From Lathyrus oleraceus (lineage: Eukaryota > Streptophyta > Magnoliopsida > Fabales > Fabaceae): 64,000 bases of DNA. Position 1 is the stretch's first letter; every line of letters begins with the position of its first letter. Below, one piece after another: positions 47,215 to 56,700 of the stretch. The notes under the pieces are model-generated. The model saw only the letters and a program-made list of their open reading frames with translations, made no database searches and was not told the origin of the DNA. The stretch covers positions 80,637,359 through 80,701,358 of the forward strand of contig NC_066585.1 of the NCBI RefSeq assembly GCF_024323335.1, given 5' to 3'. The translations under genes were made by a program, and so were the position numbers.

Positions 47215-47232
47215 TGGCGACTCTGCTGGGGA
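47215..47232 (+). other. Ogre primer-binding site, tRNA-Arg type
   Basis: TGGCGACTCTGCTGGGGA starts 2 nt after the LTR end. Its complement, ending GTCGCCA, fits the 3' end of a plant tRNA-Arg apart from about two positions (tRNA sequence from memory), as described for Ogre. Confidence 0.88.
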
Positions 47233-48035
47233 AATAGAGAAGTTGACCTATGCTGGTCCATCTTCCCTAAGCGAGTCTCTCCTAGCGCTCTCTAGGTTAG
47301 GGTTTGGTTGCTTTGTGCTGTGTTTATTCATTGCATTCATTATTTACCGTTTGCATTCATTGTCTTTTGTTTGCATTTATGTTTGTAATTATGTTTGCAT
47401 TCATATTCGTCTGTTCACCTGGCTGGTTGTCTGTTTCTCTCTGTTGGGGTGGGAGTTACTTGAGGTAAAAGGCCCAATACCCAGGCCATGAGCGAAATCT
47501 AGGATACTTAGGAATAGAGTGATTCATGGGAAGCGGGTGGTATTGCGCCACTTAGCGGAACATTGATATCACGAGCAGTTCAGACCCTGGTGGGATGTTA
47601 TCGTTACATACTTCGGGTGTGTATATGATGATATTCTGCGAAAGGTTATTTATGCTGCGTTTCTCTCGACCTTACCCTGGCCTAGATGACACCCGTGAGT
47701 GGGGAGGGAATGATCATTATTACAGGTACAGTTGGTGACTTGTGATCCTGTTGGTGACTATTGGTTCAGAATTTTGGGGTCTCAGATGACTTTGGGTTTC
47801 AGATGAATTTGTGGTTCCGAGTTCAAGCCGAAACTTTGATCCTGTGTTCTGAGAGACACAGCCAACCAGTCGTGTCTGCATCATTTGCATCATAGCATAT
47901 TTATTTTTCAAAAGAAACGCGATAAAAAAAAGATACAAAAAAAAAAGAGAGAAAAAAAAGGGGAAAGAAAAAAAAACTAATCCCTGCATGCATATCATTT
48001 CTCAGGTACATTCCAGAGCTTGTTCACTGATAGAG
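47233..48035 (+). other. Ogre leader with purine-rich tract
   Basis: Untranslated leader of about 800 nt. It carries short TTGCATTCAT-type repeats near 47330-47410 and a nearly pure purine run at 47918-47978 ahead of ORF1. No coding signal. Confidence 0.6.
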
Positions 48036-49166
48036 ATGGCAACAGTCCCAGAGTTGAAGCGGAAGACTTGTTCCTACAGCTTTCACCGTGAACCTTTGAC
48101 GTCTCTAATTGAGTTGAGCAACCTTATGACCAGTGGTAACCAGAAGGGGTTTGTTGACCAGTATGGAGATATTCTGACATTGTTGAAGATGGTAGTCGAT
48201 CCGGTGCCGTTGCAGACTCTTCTACAGTTCTACGACCCAGAGCTTCATTGTTTCACCTTTCAAGATTATCAGTTAGCGCCTACTCTTGAGGAGTACTCCA
48301 TTTTGCTGAGTGTCCCGGTCCGGTATCAGGTTCCTTTCTTGGATGTGCCCAAGGAGGTTGATTTCAGAGCTGTTGCCAGAGCTCTCCATTTGGGTATCAA
48401 AGAAGTCAGTGATAGTTGGAAGTCCAGTGGGGATGTTGTAGGGTTGCCTTTGAAGTTTCTGTTGAAGGTAGCTAGAGAAGAAGCAGAGAAGGGAAGTTGG
48501 GAAGCCTTTCATGCTCAGTTGGCCGTCATGATCTATGGGATCGTCCTGTTTCCAAGTATGCCCAATTTTGTTGACTATGCTGCAGTCGGTATTTTCATTG
48601 GAGGAAATCCAGTTCCTACTCTGTTAGCTGACACTTACTATGCTATTCACAGTAGGTATGGTAAGGGTGGGGCTATCAGGTGTTGTCTCCCGCTTTTGCT
48701 CAGATGGTTCTTGTCTCTCCTGCCAGTCAGTGTTCCTTTTGTGGATGCTCAGAGCACGCATAAGTGGACTCAGAGGGTTATGTCTCTTACCTCCTATGAT
48801 ATCAGATGGCAATCTTACCGGATGGATGTGCGTAACGTCATTATGAGCTGTGGAGAATTCCGTAATGTGCCACTCGTAGGGACTAGGGGTTGCATCAATT
48901 ACAACCCGGTTCTTTCTCTTCGCCAGTTGGGGTTTGTGATGAAGGGAAGACCACTTGAGGCTGAGGTAGCAGAAAGTGTGTATTTTGAGAAGCAGAGTGA
49001 CCCGGATAGATTAGAGCAGATAGGAAGAGCTTGGAAGTCTATTGGTGTGAAGGATGGATCTGTCTTAGGGAAGAAGTTTGCCGTTGCTATGCCTGATTAC
49101 ACTGATTGGGTCAAAGAGAGAGTAGAAACTTTGTTGTTACCCTACGATAGGATGGAGCCGTTGTAG
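48036..49166 (+). CDS. ORF1: Ogre ORF1, N-terminal part, ends at TAG
   Basis: The start is taken at the ATG at 48036 (MATVPELKRK), inside a frame open from 47988; 376 codons to the TAG at 49164-49166. Recognisable stretches are GFVDQYGDILTLLKMVVDPV, FYDPELHCFTFQDYQLAPTL EEYSILLSVPV and AQLAVMIYGIVLFPSMPNFV. This is the extra ORF that precedes gag in Ogre elements. Its function is unknown. The F-x-DYQLxPTLEEY style is like the plant mobile domain (DUF7745-type) shared with other transposon-derived plant proteins. It has no membrane segment or catalytic motif that I can identify. The stop is followed in the same frame by 170 more codons, so the intact protein was probably about 547 residues. 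Confidence 0.85.
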   Translation: MATVPELKRKTCSYSFHREPLTSLIELSNLMTSGNQKGFVDQYGDILTLLKMVVDPVPLQTLLQFYDPELHCFTFQDYQLAPTLEEYSILLSVPVRYQVPFLDVPKEVDFRAVARALHLGIKEVSDSWKSSGDVVGLPLKFLLKVAREEAEKGSWEAFHAQLAVMIYGIVLFPSMPNFVDYAAVGIFIGGNPVPTLLADTYYAIHSRYGKGGAIRCCLPLLLRWFLSLLPVSVPFVDAQSTHKWTQRVMSLTSYDIRWQSYRMDVRNVIMSCGEFRNVPLVGTRGCINYNPVLSLRQLGFVMKGRPLEAEVAESVYFEKQSDPDRLEQIGRAWKSIGVKDGSVLGKKFAVAMPDYTDWVKERVETLLLPYDRMEPL

Positions 49167-49676
49167 GAGCAACCACCTTTGATCCTTGCTGAGAGTGTGC
49201 CTGCGGAGCACTACAAGCAAGCCCTGATGGAGAATCGCCGTTTGAGAGAGAAGGAGCAAGATACCCAGATGGAGCTGTACAAAGCCAAAGCTGATAGGTT
49301 GAACTTGGCTCATCAACTCAGAGGAGTGCGAGAAGAAGATGCTAGCAGACTGAGAAGCAAGAAGAGATCCTACGAGGAGATGGAGAGCATGTTAGATGCA
49401 GAACACCGGGAGTGCTTGAGGCTGCAGAGGGTTGAGGCCACCTATCAGAAGAAGATCAAAGACTTGGAGAAGCAACTCAGAGATAAAGACATCCAGTTGA
49501 AGAAGGAAGTAGACTTGAGACAGGCATCAGAGAACCGCCTTGGAGGAGAAGTGGTAGAGCTTAGACGACAACTGAAGGAGAAGATCACTCTTTTACCAGA
49601 ATGTTCAGAATGTGATCTGTTGATAGACCAGTGCCATTACCTGAAGACCCTCATTCCAGAAGACCGTCTGTCTTAG
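49167..49676 (+). CDS. ORF1: Ogre ORF1, C-terminal coiled-coil part
   Basis: In frame with the upstream part, directly after its TAG: EQPPLILAESVPAEHYKQAL, then MENRRLREKEQDTQMELYKA and a long charged helix rich in Glu, Lys, Arg and Leu with heptad-like spacing (DLEKQLRDKDIQLKKEVDLR). It ends with a cysteine-containing tail (CSECDLLIDQCHYLKTL) and the stop at 49674-49676. The coiled coil suggests self-association of ORF1. Unless the TAG is read through, this half is not translated with the first half. A downstream in-frame ATG (the sequence MENRRL) could start a separate 150-residue product; that is inference. Confidence 0.75.
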   Translation, partial: EQPPLILAESVPAEHYKQALMENRRLREKEQDTQMELYKAKADRLNLAHQLRGVREEDASRLRSKKRSYEEMESMLDAEHRECLRLQRVEATYQKKIKDLEKQLRDKDIQLKKEVDLRQASENRLGGEVVELRRQLKEKITLLPECSECDLLIDQCHYLKTLIPEDRLS

Positions 49677-50151
49677 TTTGTATCTTTGTTTGTGTTTTGT
49701 TGAGAATCACCTCCAGGCTTGTTGGATGGGATTCATTTGTTTGTACTCCGTCTTTGGATCTTCATTGTTGAGAATCACCTCCAGGCTTGTTGGATGGGAT
49801 TCATTTCTTTGTACTCTGTTTATGCGAATTTTCTGTTGACTCGGTGGTATTGACCTTTTTGCCCTTATGTATGGATAAGGTTGTCAGTATTTCCCTGTTG
49901 TTCTCATTTTCCTTGTATCTGTTTGTTCTCTTGTTGCTGCAGGTTGCCATCTTTTCAGGATGGGTCAGGCTCTTTGAATGCCTGAGAAATGAGCATATCA
50001 TGTGCATCATGCGCATCATTAGCATCATACTCATATCATTTTGCATAACAGGTGTTCTTGGTCGTGACTTCTCACTCTGGTTCCTGTTTTAGGCAGGATA
50101 GCTGATCAACGTCCGCACCGCTACTCAACAAGACTGAATCAACAGAGAAGT
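49677..50151 (+). other. ORF1 to gag spacer with 68-bp duplication
   Basis: Untranslated spacer. A 68-bp direct duplication (TTGAGAATCACCTCCAGGCT at about 49700 and 49768) is followed by pyrimidine-rich sequence and a CATCAT-rich stretch at 50000-50040. Confidence 0.7.
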
Positions 50152-53100
50152 ATGGATCAATTTCAAGCAGAGTTGGCTGAGATGAAGGCTAGCATGGCCC
50201 AGTTTATGAATATGATGCAAGGGGTTGCGCAAGGTCAAGAAGAACTCCGAGCCATGGTTCAGAGACAAGAGGTTGCAAATCCACCGGTCAACCATGCTCC
50301 GCCAGAGGGAGGCCCGGTCAATGATAACAATGTTGCTGCTGCTGTACCCATCAACAACTATGCTGTAGGTGATGAGTTGGGGGGTATTCGAATCAACGGT
50401 CAACCTATTGTTCCAGATGCCGCTAATGCCAGAGCAGTCCGTGCCCCGGCCCGTAATCCTGCTACGATTGTTGACAGACAAGAGGATATGTTCTCTCTGC
50501 TCAGTGAAGACGAAGACGTTCTGGGAAGGGTTAATGAGAGAGACCGCAAAGTTGAGGCTCTTGCTGAGAAGATCCGTGCTATGGAATGTCAAAACTCCCT
50601 CGGTTTTGATGTTACTAATATGGGATTGGTTGAAGGTTTGAGAATCCCTCACAAGTTCAAAGCACCGTCCTTCGATAAATACAACGGTACTTCTTGCCCT
50701 CGCACTCATGTGCAGGCTTATTATCGAAAAATCTCTGCGTATACCGATGATGAAAAGATGTGGATGTATTTTTTCCAAGATAGTCTATCTGGGGCTTCTT
50801 TGGACTGGTACATGGAATTAAAGAGAGATTCGATCCGATGCTGGAGAGATCTGGGTGAGGCCTTCTTGAGGCAATATAAACATAACATGGACATGGCGCC
50901 TAGCCGGACTCAGCTGCAGAGTCTATGTCAGAAATCCGGAGAGAGCTTCAAGGAGTACGCCCAGAGGTGGCGTGAACTGGCTGCTAGAGTTCAACCCCCT
51001 ATGCTGGAGAGGGAGTTGACAGATATGTTTATCGGTACTCTTCAGGGTGTGTTTATGGACCGGATGGGGAGCTACCCATTCGGTAGTTTTTCTGATGTTG
51101 TCATTTGTGGAGAGAGGACTGAGAGCTTGATTAAAACTGGGAAGATCCAAGATGCTGGTTCCTCTTCTTCTAAGAAGCCGTTTGCTGGGGCACCTCGTCG
51201 AAGAGAGGGTGAAACTAATGCTGTTCAACACCGCAGAGATCAGAACAGAAGTGAATACCGTCAAGCTGCCGCAGTAACCATTCCGGCACCTCAACCTCGT
51301 CAGCAACAACAACAAAGAGTTCAACAACCGCAACAACAACAACAGCAACGTCCGTATCAGCCCAAACAAAGGATGCCTGATCGACGTTTTGATTCGATAC
51401 CCATGTCGTACGCCGAGCTGCTGCCCGAATTACTCAGGTTGGGGATGGTTGAGTTGCGTACAATGGCTCCGCCTACAGTATTGCCTCCTGGGTACGACGC
51501 CAACGTCCGTTGTGACTTTCACTCTGGGGCACCGGGGCACCATACTGAGAAGTGTCGGGCTCTCCAGCACAAGGTCCAAGATTTGATCGATGCCAAGGCG
51601 ATCAACTTCGCTCCAGTGCCTAACGTCGTAAACAACCCTATGCCTCAGCATGGTGGGCATAGAGTGAACAATATTGAAGGGAAAGAAGCTGAAGATCTGG
51701 TTGTTAATGTTGATGATGTTCAGACTTCTCTGCTAGTTGTGAAGGGCCGTCTGCTGAATGGGGGTATCTACTCGGGCTGTGATGAGGATTGTTTGGGCTG
51801 TGCAGAATCTGAGAATGGTTGCGACCAGTTAAGGGCCGGTATCCAGGGTATGATGGATGAGGGTTGTTTGCAATTCAGTAGGGCTGTAAAAGATTGTGGA
51901 ACAGTGTCAACTATCACCATTTACTTTAAACCGTCTGAAGAACGCGGACCAAGGGTCGTTAGTGCACCTGCAGCAAATGGTACCCCAGTTACCATTCCCG
52001 TGCCTGTAACCATCAGTGTTCCAACCACTATCGTTGCGTCTGGAAGAAGGGCTGTTGAGAATAGTAGAGCCGTGCCGTGGAAGTATGATAATGCTTACCG
52101 CAGTAACAGAAGGGCTGAAAGTCAGACGAGACCAGTGAATCAAACTCCAGTGACAATTGGTTTACCGAATAGAGTTCCTGCAACTGTTGGTCCGGCTGTG
52201 GATAATGTAGGGGGTCCAGGAGGTTTTACCAGAAGCGGTCGTCTATTCGCACCGCAGCCTTTGAGGGACAATAATGTTGAGGCTCTCGCCAAAGCAAAGG
52301 GTAAGCAAGCTGTGGTTGAGGAAGAGCCTGTCCAGAAGGAAGCGCCCGAAGGGTCATTTGAGAAGGACGTGGAGGAGTTTATGAAAATAATCAAGAAGAG
52401 TGACTACAAGATTGTAGATCAGCTGAATCAAACTCCGTCCAAGATTTCTATACTTTCACTGTTGTTGTGCTCTGAGGCACACCGTAATGCCTTGCTGAAG
52501 ATGTTGAATCTGGCTTACGTGCCTCAGGAGATTTCTGTCAATCAACTGGAGGGTGTGATGGCCAATGTGAGCACCAGGCATGGTGTAGGATTCACCAACC
52601 TGGACTTACCGCCTGAAGGGCGAAACCATAACAAAGCCTTGCATATCACCATGGAGTGCAAGGGGGCAGTGTTGTCTCACGTATTGGTAGACACCGGGTC
52701 ATCGCTGAATGTGCTACCTAGGCAGATTCTAAAGAAGATTGATGCGGAAGGGTTTGTGCTTAATCCCAGTGACCTGATCGTTCGTGCTTTCGACGGATCC
52801 AAACGTTCTGTGTGTGGGGAAGTTACCTTGCCTGTGAAGATAGGTCCTGAGGTATTCGATATCATCTTCTATGTTATGGACATCGAGCCCGCATATAGTT
52901 GTTTATTGGGGCGTCCATGGATTCATGCAGCAGGGGCAGTCTCGTCGACTCTCCATCAAAAGCTCAAGTATGTCTGGAACGGTCAGATTGTGACTGTGTG
53001 CGGTGAAGAAGAGATTCTGGTGAGTCATCTATCCTCGTTCAAATATGTTGAGGTGGATAGCGAGATCCACGAAACCTTATGCCAGGCGTTTGAGACTGTG

Positions 53101-53469
53101 GCTCTTGAGAAAGTGGCGTACGCTGAGCAGAGGAAGCCAGGTGCTTCAATTACTTCTTACAAGCAGGCTAAGGAGGTTGTTGATTCTGGCAAAGCTGAAG
53201 GCTGGGGCAAGATGGTGGACTTGCCTGTTAAAGAAGACAAATTTGGCGTTGGTTACGAGCCTCTCCAAGCAGAGCAGAATGGTCAAGCGGGTCCGAGTAC
53301 CTTTACCAGCGCTGGGCTGATGAATCATGGCGATGTCTCTGCAACCGGTAGTGAAGACTGTGACAGTGATTGTGATTTGGACAGCTGGGTTCGCCCGTGT
53401 GCACCAGGGGGGTCAATCAACAACTGGACGGCTGAAGAAGTGGTTCAAGTTACTCTTCTGACAGAGTAA
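50152..53469 (+). CDS. gag-pro: Ogre Gag-protease polyprotein
   Basis: 1,105 codons uninterrupted. Residues 1-60 form a Met/Gln/Glu-rich helix. Residues about 163-330 are the capsid region (LRIPHKFKAPSFDKYNGTSC, FFQDSLSGASLDWYMELKRD, SGESFKEYAQRWRELAARVQ). A Gln/Pro-rich linker is at about 375-405. A zinc-knuckle-like motif, CDFHSGAPGHHTEKC, at about 452 has His in place of the second Cys. Residues 760-960 carry the retropepsin domain with LVDTGSSLNVLP near 847 and LLGRPWIHAAGAVSS near 922. The start ATG is followed at once by the conserved DQFQAEL helix. The product assembles the particle and cleaves the polyprotein. Pol is in another frame after a 260-nt gap. Confidence 0.93.
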   Translation: MDQFQAELAEMKASMAQFMNMMQGVAQGQEELRAMVQRQEVANPPVNHAPPEGGPVNDNNVAAAVPINNYAVGDELGGIRINGQPIVPDAANARAVRAPARNPATIVDRQEDMFSLLSEDEDVLGRVNERDRKVEALAEKIRAMECQNSLGFDVTNMGLVEGLRIPHKFKAPSFDKYNGTSCPRTHVQAYYRKISAYTDDEKMWMYFFQDSLSGASLDWYMELKRDSIRCWRDLGEAFLRQYKHNMDMAPSRTQLQSLCQKSGESFKEYAQRWRELAARVQPPMLERELTDMFIGTLQGVFMDRMGSYPFGSFSDVVICGERTESLIKTGKIQDAGSSSSKKPFAGAPRRREGETNAVQHRRDQNRSEYRQAAAVTIPAPQPRQQQQQRVQQPQQQQQQRPYQPKQRMPDRRFDSIPMSYAELLPELLRLGMVELRTMAPPTVLPPGYDANVRCDFHSGAPGHHTEKCRALQHKVQDLIDAKAINFAPVPNVVNNPMPQHGGHRVNNIEGKEAEDLVVNVDDVQTSLLVVKGRLLNGGIYSGCDEDCLGCAESENGCDQLRAGIQGMMDEGCLQFSRAVKDCGTVSTITIYFKPSEERGPRVVSAPAANGTPVTIPVPVTISVPTTIVASGRRAVENSRAVPWKYDNAYRSNRRAESQTRPVNQTPVTIGLPNRVPATVGPAVDNVGGPGGFTRSGRLFAPQPLRDNNVEALAKAKGKQAVVEEEPVQKEAPEGSFEKDVEEFMKIIKKSDYKIVDQLNQTPSKISILSLLLCSEAHRNALLKMLNLAYVPQEISVNQLEGVMANVSTRHGVGFTNLDLPPEGRNHNKALHITMECKGAVLSHVLVDTGSSLNVLPRQILKKIDAEGFVLNPSDLIVRAFDGSKRSVCGEVTLPVKIGPEVFDIIFYVMDIEPAYSCLLGRPWIHAAGAVSSTLHQKLKYVWNGQIVTVCGEEEILVSHLSSFKYVEVDSEIHETLCQAFETVALEKVAYAEQRKPGASITSYKQAKEVVDSGKAEGWGKMVDLPVKEDKFGVGYEPLQAEQNGQAGPSTFTSAGLMNHGDVSATGSEDCDSDCDLDSWVRPCAPGGSINNWTAEEVVQVTLLTE

Positions 53470-53729
53470 TTTTCTGTTGTTTTGTCATTTTGCATGAAAA
53501 TCCTACGATCTGCCCAAGGCGTAGTGATTCATTGTAGGGCCTCATCATGTTTTAAATGATTATCATTAATGAAGGACATTTTTTGCAATCAAACTTTGTG
53601 ATCCCTGTTTTTCTGTTTTGTTGTTTTCATCATTTTTCAAAACAATAAAAATGGCAATGTTTTTGTTTTTTGTGACTTTTTTTGAACTCTTTTTCTAAAA
53701 CAAAGCATTAAACATGCAGAAGCGATCTT
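53470..53729 (+). other. Putative Ogre intron between gag-pro and pol
   Basis: A gap of about 260 nt, pyrimidine- and T-rich, ends in TTAAACATGCAG (acceptor at 53719) 10 nt before the pol ATG. Ogre elements are known to splice an intron here to fuse pro with RT. The acceptor is convincing; the donor is not pinned. Phase-compatible GTs are scarce (one at 53412), and the GTs at 53440-53449 are out of phase. Confidence 0.6.
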
Positions 53730-56700
53730 ATGGCATTCACTATGAACAGTTCTGTTATGGCTCAGTATGATTTCGACAATCCCATCTACCAAGCTGAAGA
53801 GGAGAGTGAGGAAGACTGTGAACTCCCTGCAGAATTGGTCAGATTGTTGAAGCAGGAGGAAAGGGTCATCCAACCTCATCAGGAGGAGTTGGAGGTTGTT
53901 AATTTGGGTACCGAGGACGCCAAAAGAGAAATCAAGATTGGGGCTGCTTTAGAGGACTCTGTCAAGAGGAGGCTGATTGAGATGCTGAGAGAATATGTGG
54001 AGATATTCGCCTGGTCATATCAAGATATGCCTGGTTTAGATACAGACATTGTGGTGCATCGATTACCTCTTAGAGAAGGATGTCCTTCGGTCAAGCAGAA
54101 GCTTCGTAGAACGAGTCCTGACATGGCGACTAAGATCAAGGAAGAGGTTCAGAAGCAGTGGGATGCAGGTTTTTTGGCTGTTACAAGTTATCCCCCATGG
54201 GTGGCCAACATCGTTCCTGTGCCGAAGAAGGATGGTAAAGTCAGAATGTGTGTCGATTACCGGGATTTGAATAGAGCGAGTCCGAAAGATGATTTCCCAT
54301 TACCTCACATTGATGTATTGGTTGATAATACGGCTCAATCCTCGGTATTCTCTTTCATGGATGGTTTCTCTGGATATAATCAGATCAAGATGGCGCCAGA
54401 GGACATGGAGAAGACGACATTCATCACACCTTGGGGCACGTTCTGCTATAAGGTGATGCCATTTGGGCTAAAGAATGCTGGTGCTACCTATCAGAGGGCA
54501 ATGACGACTCTCTTTCATGACATGATGCACAAAGAAATTGAAGTGTACGTAGATGATATGATCGCGAAGTCGCAGACAGAAGAGGAGCACTTGGTTAATT
54601 TGCAGAAGCTGTTTGACCGGTTGAGAAAGTTCAAGCTGAGGTTGAATCCGAACAAGTGTACATTTGGGGTGAGATCAGGGAAGCTTTTAGGCTTCATTGT
54701 CAGTGAGAAAGGGATTGAGGTTGATCCAGCGAAAGTCAAAGCTATTCAAGAGATGCCTGAACCGAAGACGGAGAAGCAAGTCCGTGGGTTTTTAGGGAGA
54801 TTGAACTACATTGCAAGGTTCATATCTCATCTAACGGCCACGTGCGAACCAATTTTCAAATTGCTAAGAAAGAATCAAGCGATCAAGTGGAATGATGATT
54901 GTCAGAAAGCTTTTGACAAGATTAAAGAGTATTTACAGAAACCTCCAATCCTTATACCTCCAGTTCCTGGGAGACCTCTGATAATGTACCTGTCAGTGAC
55001 TGAGAACTCGATGGGGTGTGTATTGGGACAGCATGACGAGTCTGGTCGAAAAGAGCATGCCATATACTACCTTAGCAAAAAGTTTACCGACTGTGAAACA
55101 AGATATTCACTGCTCGAGAAAACTTGCTGTGCTTTGGCCTGGGCTGCTCGCCGACTAAGGCAGTACATGTTGAACCATACCACTCTGTTGATTTCTAAGA
55201 TGGATCCAGTGAAGTACATCTTTGAGAAGCCGGCTCTCACCGGACGTGTTGCCCGTTGGCAGATGATTTTAACAGAATATGATATTCAGTACACGTCACA
55301 GAAGGCCATCAAAGGTAGTATTCTGTCAGACTACCTCGCCGAGCAACCGATTGAAGATTATCAGCCTATGATGTTTGAATTCCCTGACGAAGACATCATG
55401 TATCTGAAGATGAAAGATTGTGAAGAGCCTCTTGTCGAGGAAGGACCGGATCCTGATGACAAATGGACACTGATGTTTGATGGGGCTGTGAATATGAACG
55501 GTAACGGTGTTGGGGCAGTATTGATCAATCCTAAAGGTGCTCATATACCTTTTTCTGCCAGATTGACGTTTGACGTCACCAACAACGAAGCTGAGTATGA
55601 GGCTTGTATCATGGGGATAGAAGAAGCCATTGATCTGAGGATTAAAACGCTTGACATTTATGGAGATTCCGCTCTAGTGATCAATCAAGTCAACGGAGAT
55701 TGGAATACGAATCAGCCGCATTTGATTCCATATAGAGATTACACCAGAAGAATACTGACGTTCTTCAAGAAGGTGAAGTTGTATCATGTCCCCCGGGATG
55801 AGAATCAGATGGCTGATGCTTTGGCAACTTTGTCTTCCATGATCAAAGTTCATTGGTGGAATCATGTGCCACATGTTGCGGTGAATCGACTTGAGAGGCC
55901 TGCGTATGTGTTTGCAGCCGAGTCTGTTGTGATTGATAAGAAGCCGTGGTATTATGACATCAAGAACTTCCTCAAGACTCAGGAGTATCCTGAAGGTGCG
56001 TCGAAGAATGACAAGAAAACCCTGAGAAGGCTAGCTGGAAGCTTCTATCTGAATCAGGATGATGTGTTGTATAAGAGAAACTTTGACATGGTCTTGCTCA
56101 GATGCGTGGACAGACCCGAGGCGGACATGTTAATGCAGGAAGTTCATGAAGGTTCCTTCGGTACTCATGCCAGCGGACATGCAATGGCTAAGAAATTGTT
56201 GAGAGCGGGTTATTACTGGATGACTATGGAATCCGATTGTTTCAAGTATGCTCGGAAGTGCCATAAGTGTCAAATCTATGCTGATAAGGTGCATGTACCA
56301 CCAAGCCCTCTGAATGTCATGAATTCGCCTTGGCCGTTTTCCATGTGGGGCATTGATATGATTGGGAAGATTGAGCCTACTGCTTCGAATGGACATCGCT
56401 TCATTTTGGTGGCGATTGACTATTTCACCAAATGGGTGGAAGCAGCTTCCTATGCTAACGTTACCAAACAAGTGGTTACCCGGTTCATCAAGAAAGAAAT
56501 CATATGTCGTTATGGAGTTCCTGAAAGAATCATCACTGACAATGGTTCGAATCTCAACAACAAGATGATGAAAGAGCTTTGTAGAGATTTCAAGATTGAA
56601 CATCACAATTCTTCTCCTTACAGACCGAAGATGAATGGTGCTGTAGAAGCGGCGAACAAGAATATCAAGAAGATTGTGCAGAAGATGGTCGTTACGTACA

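Noticed and set aside
50125..50778. 217-codon minus-strand frame
   Set aside because: It is antisense to the intact gag-pro frame and has no independent features.
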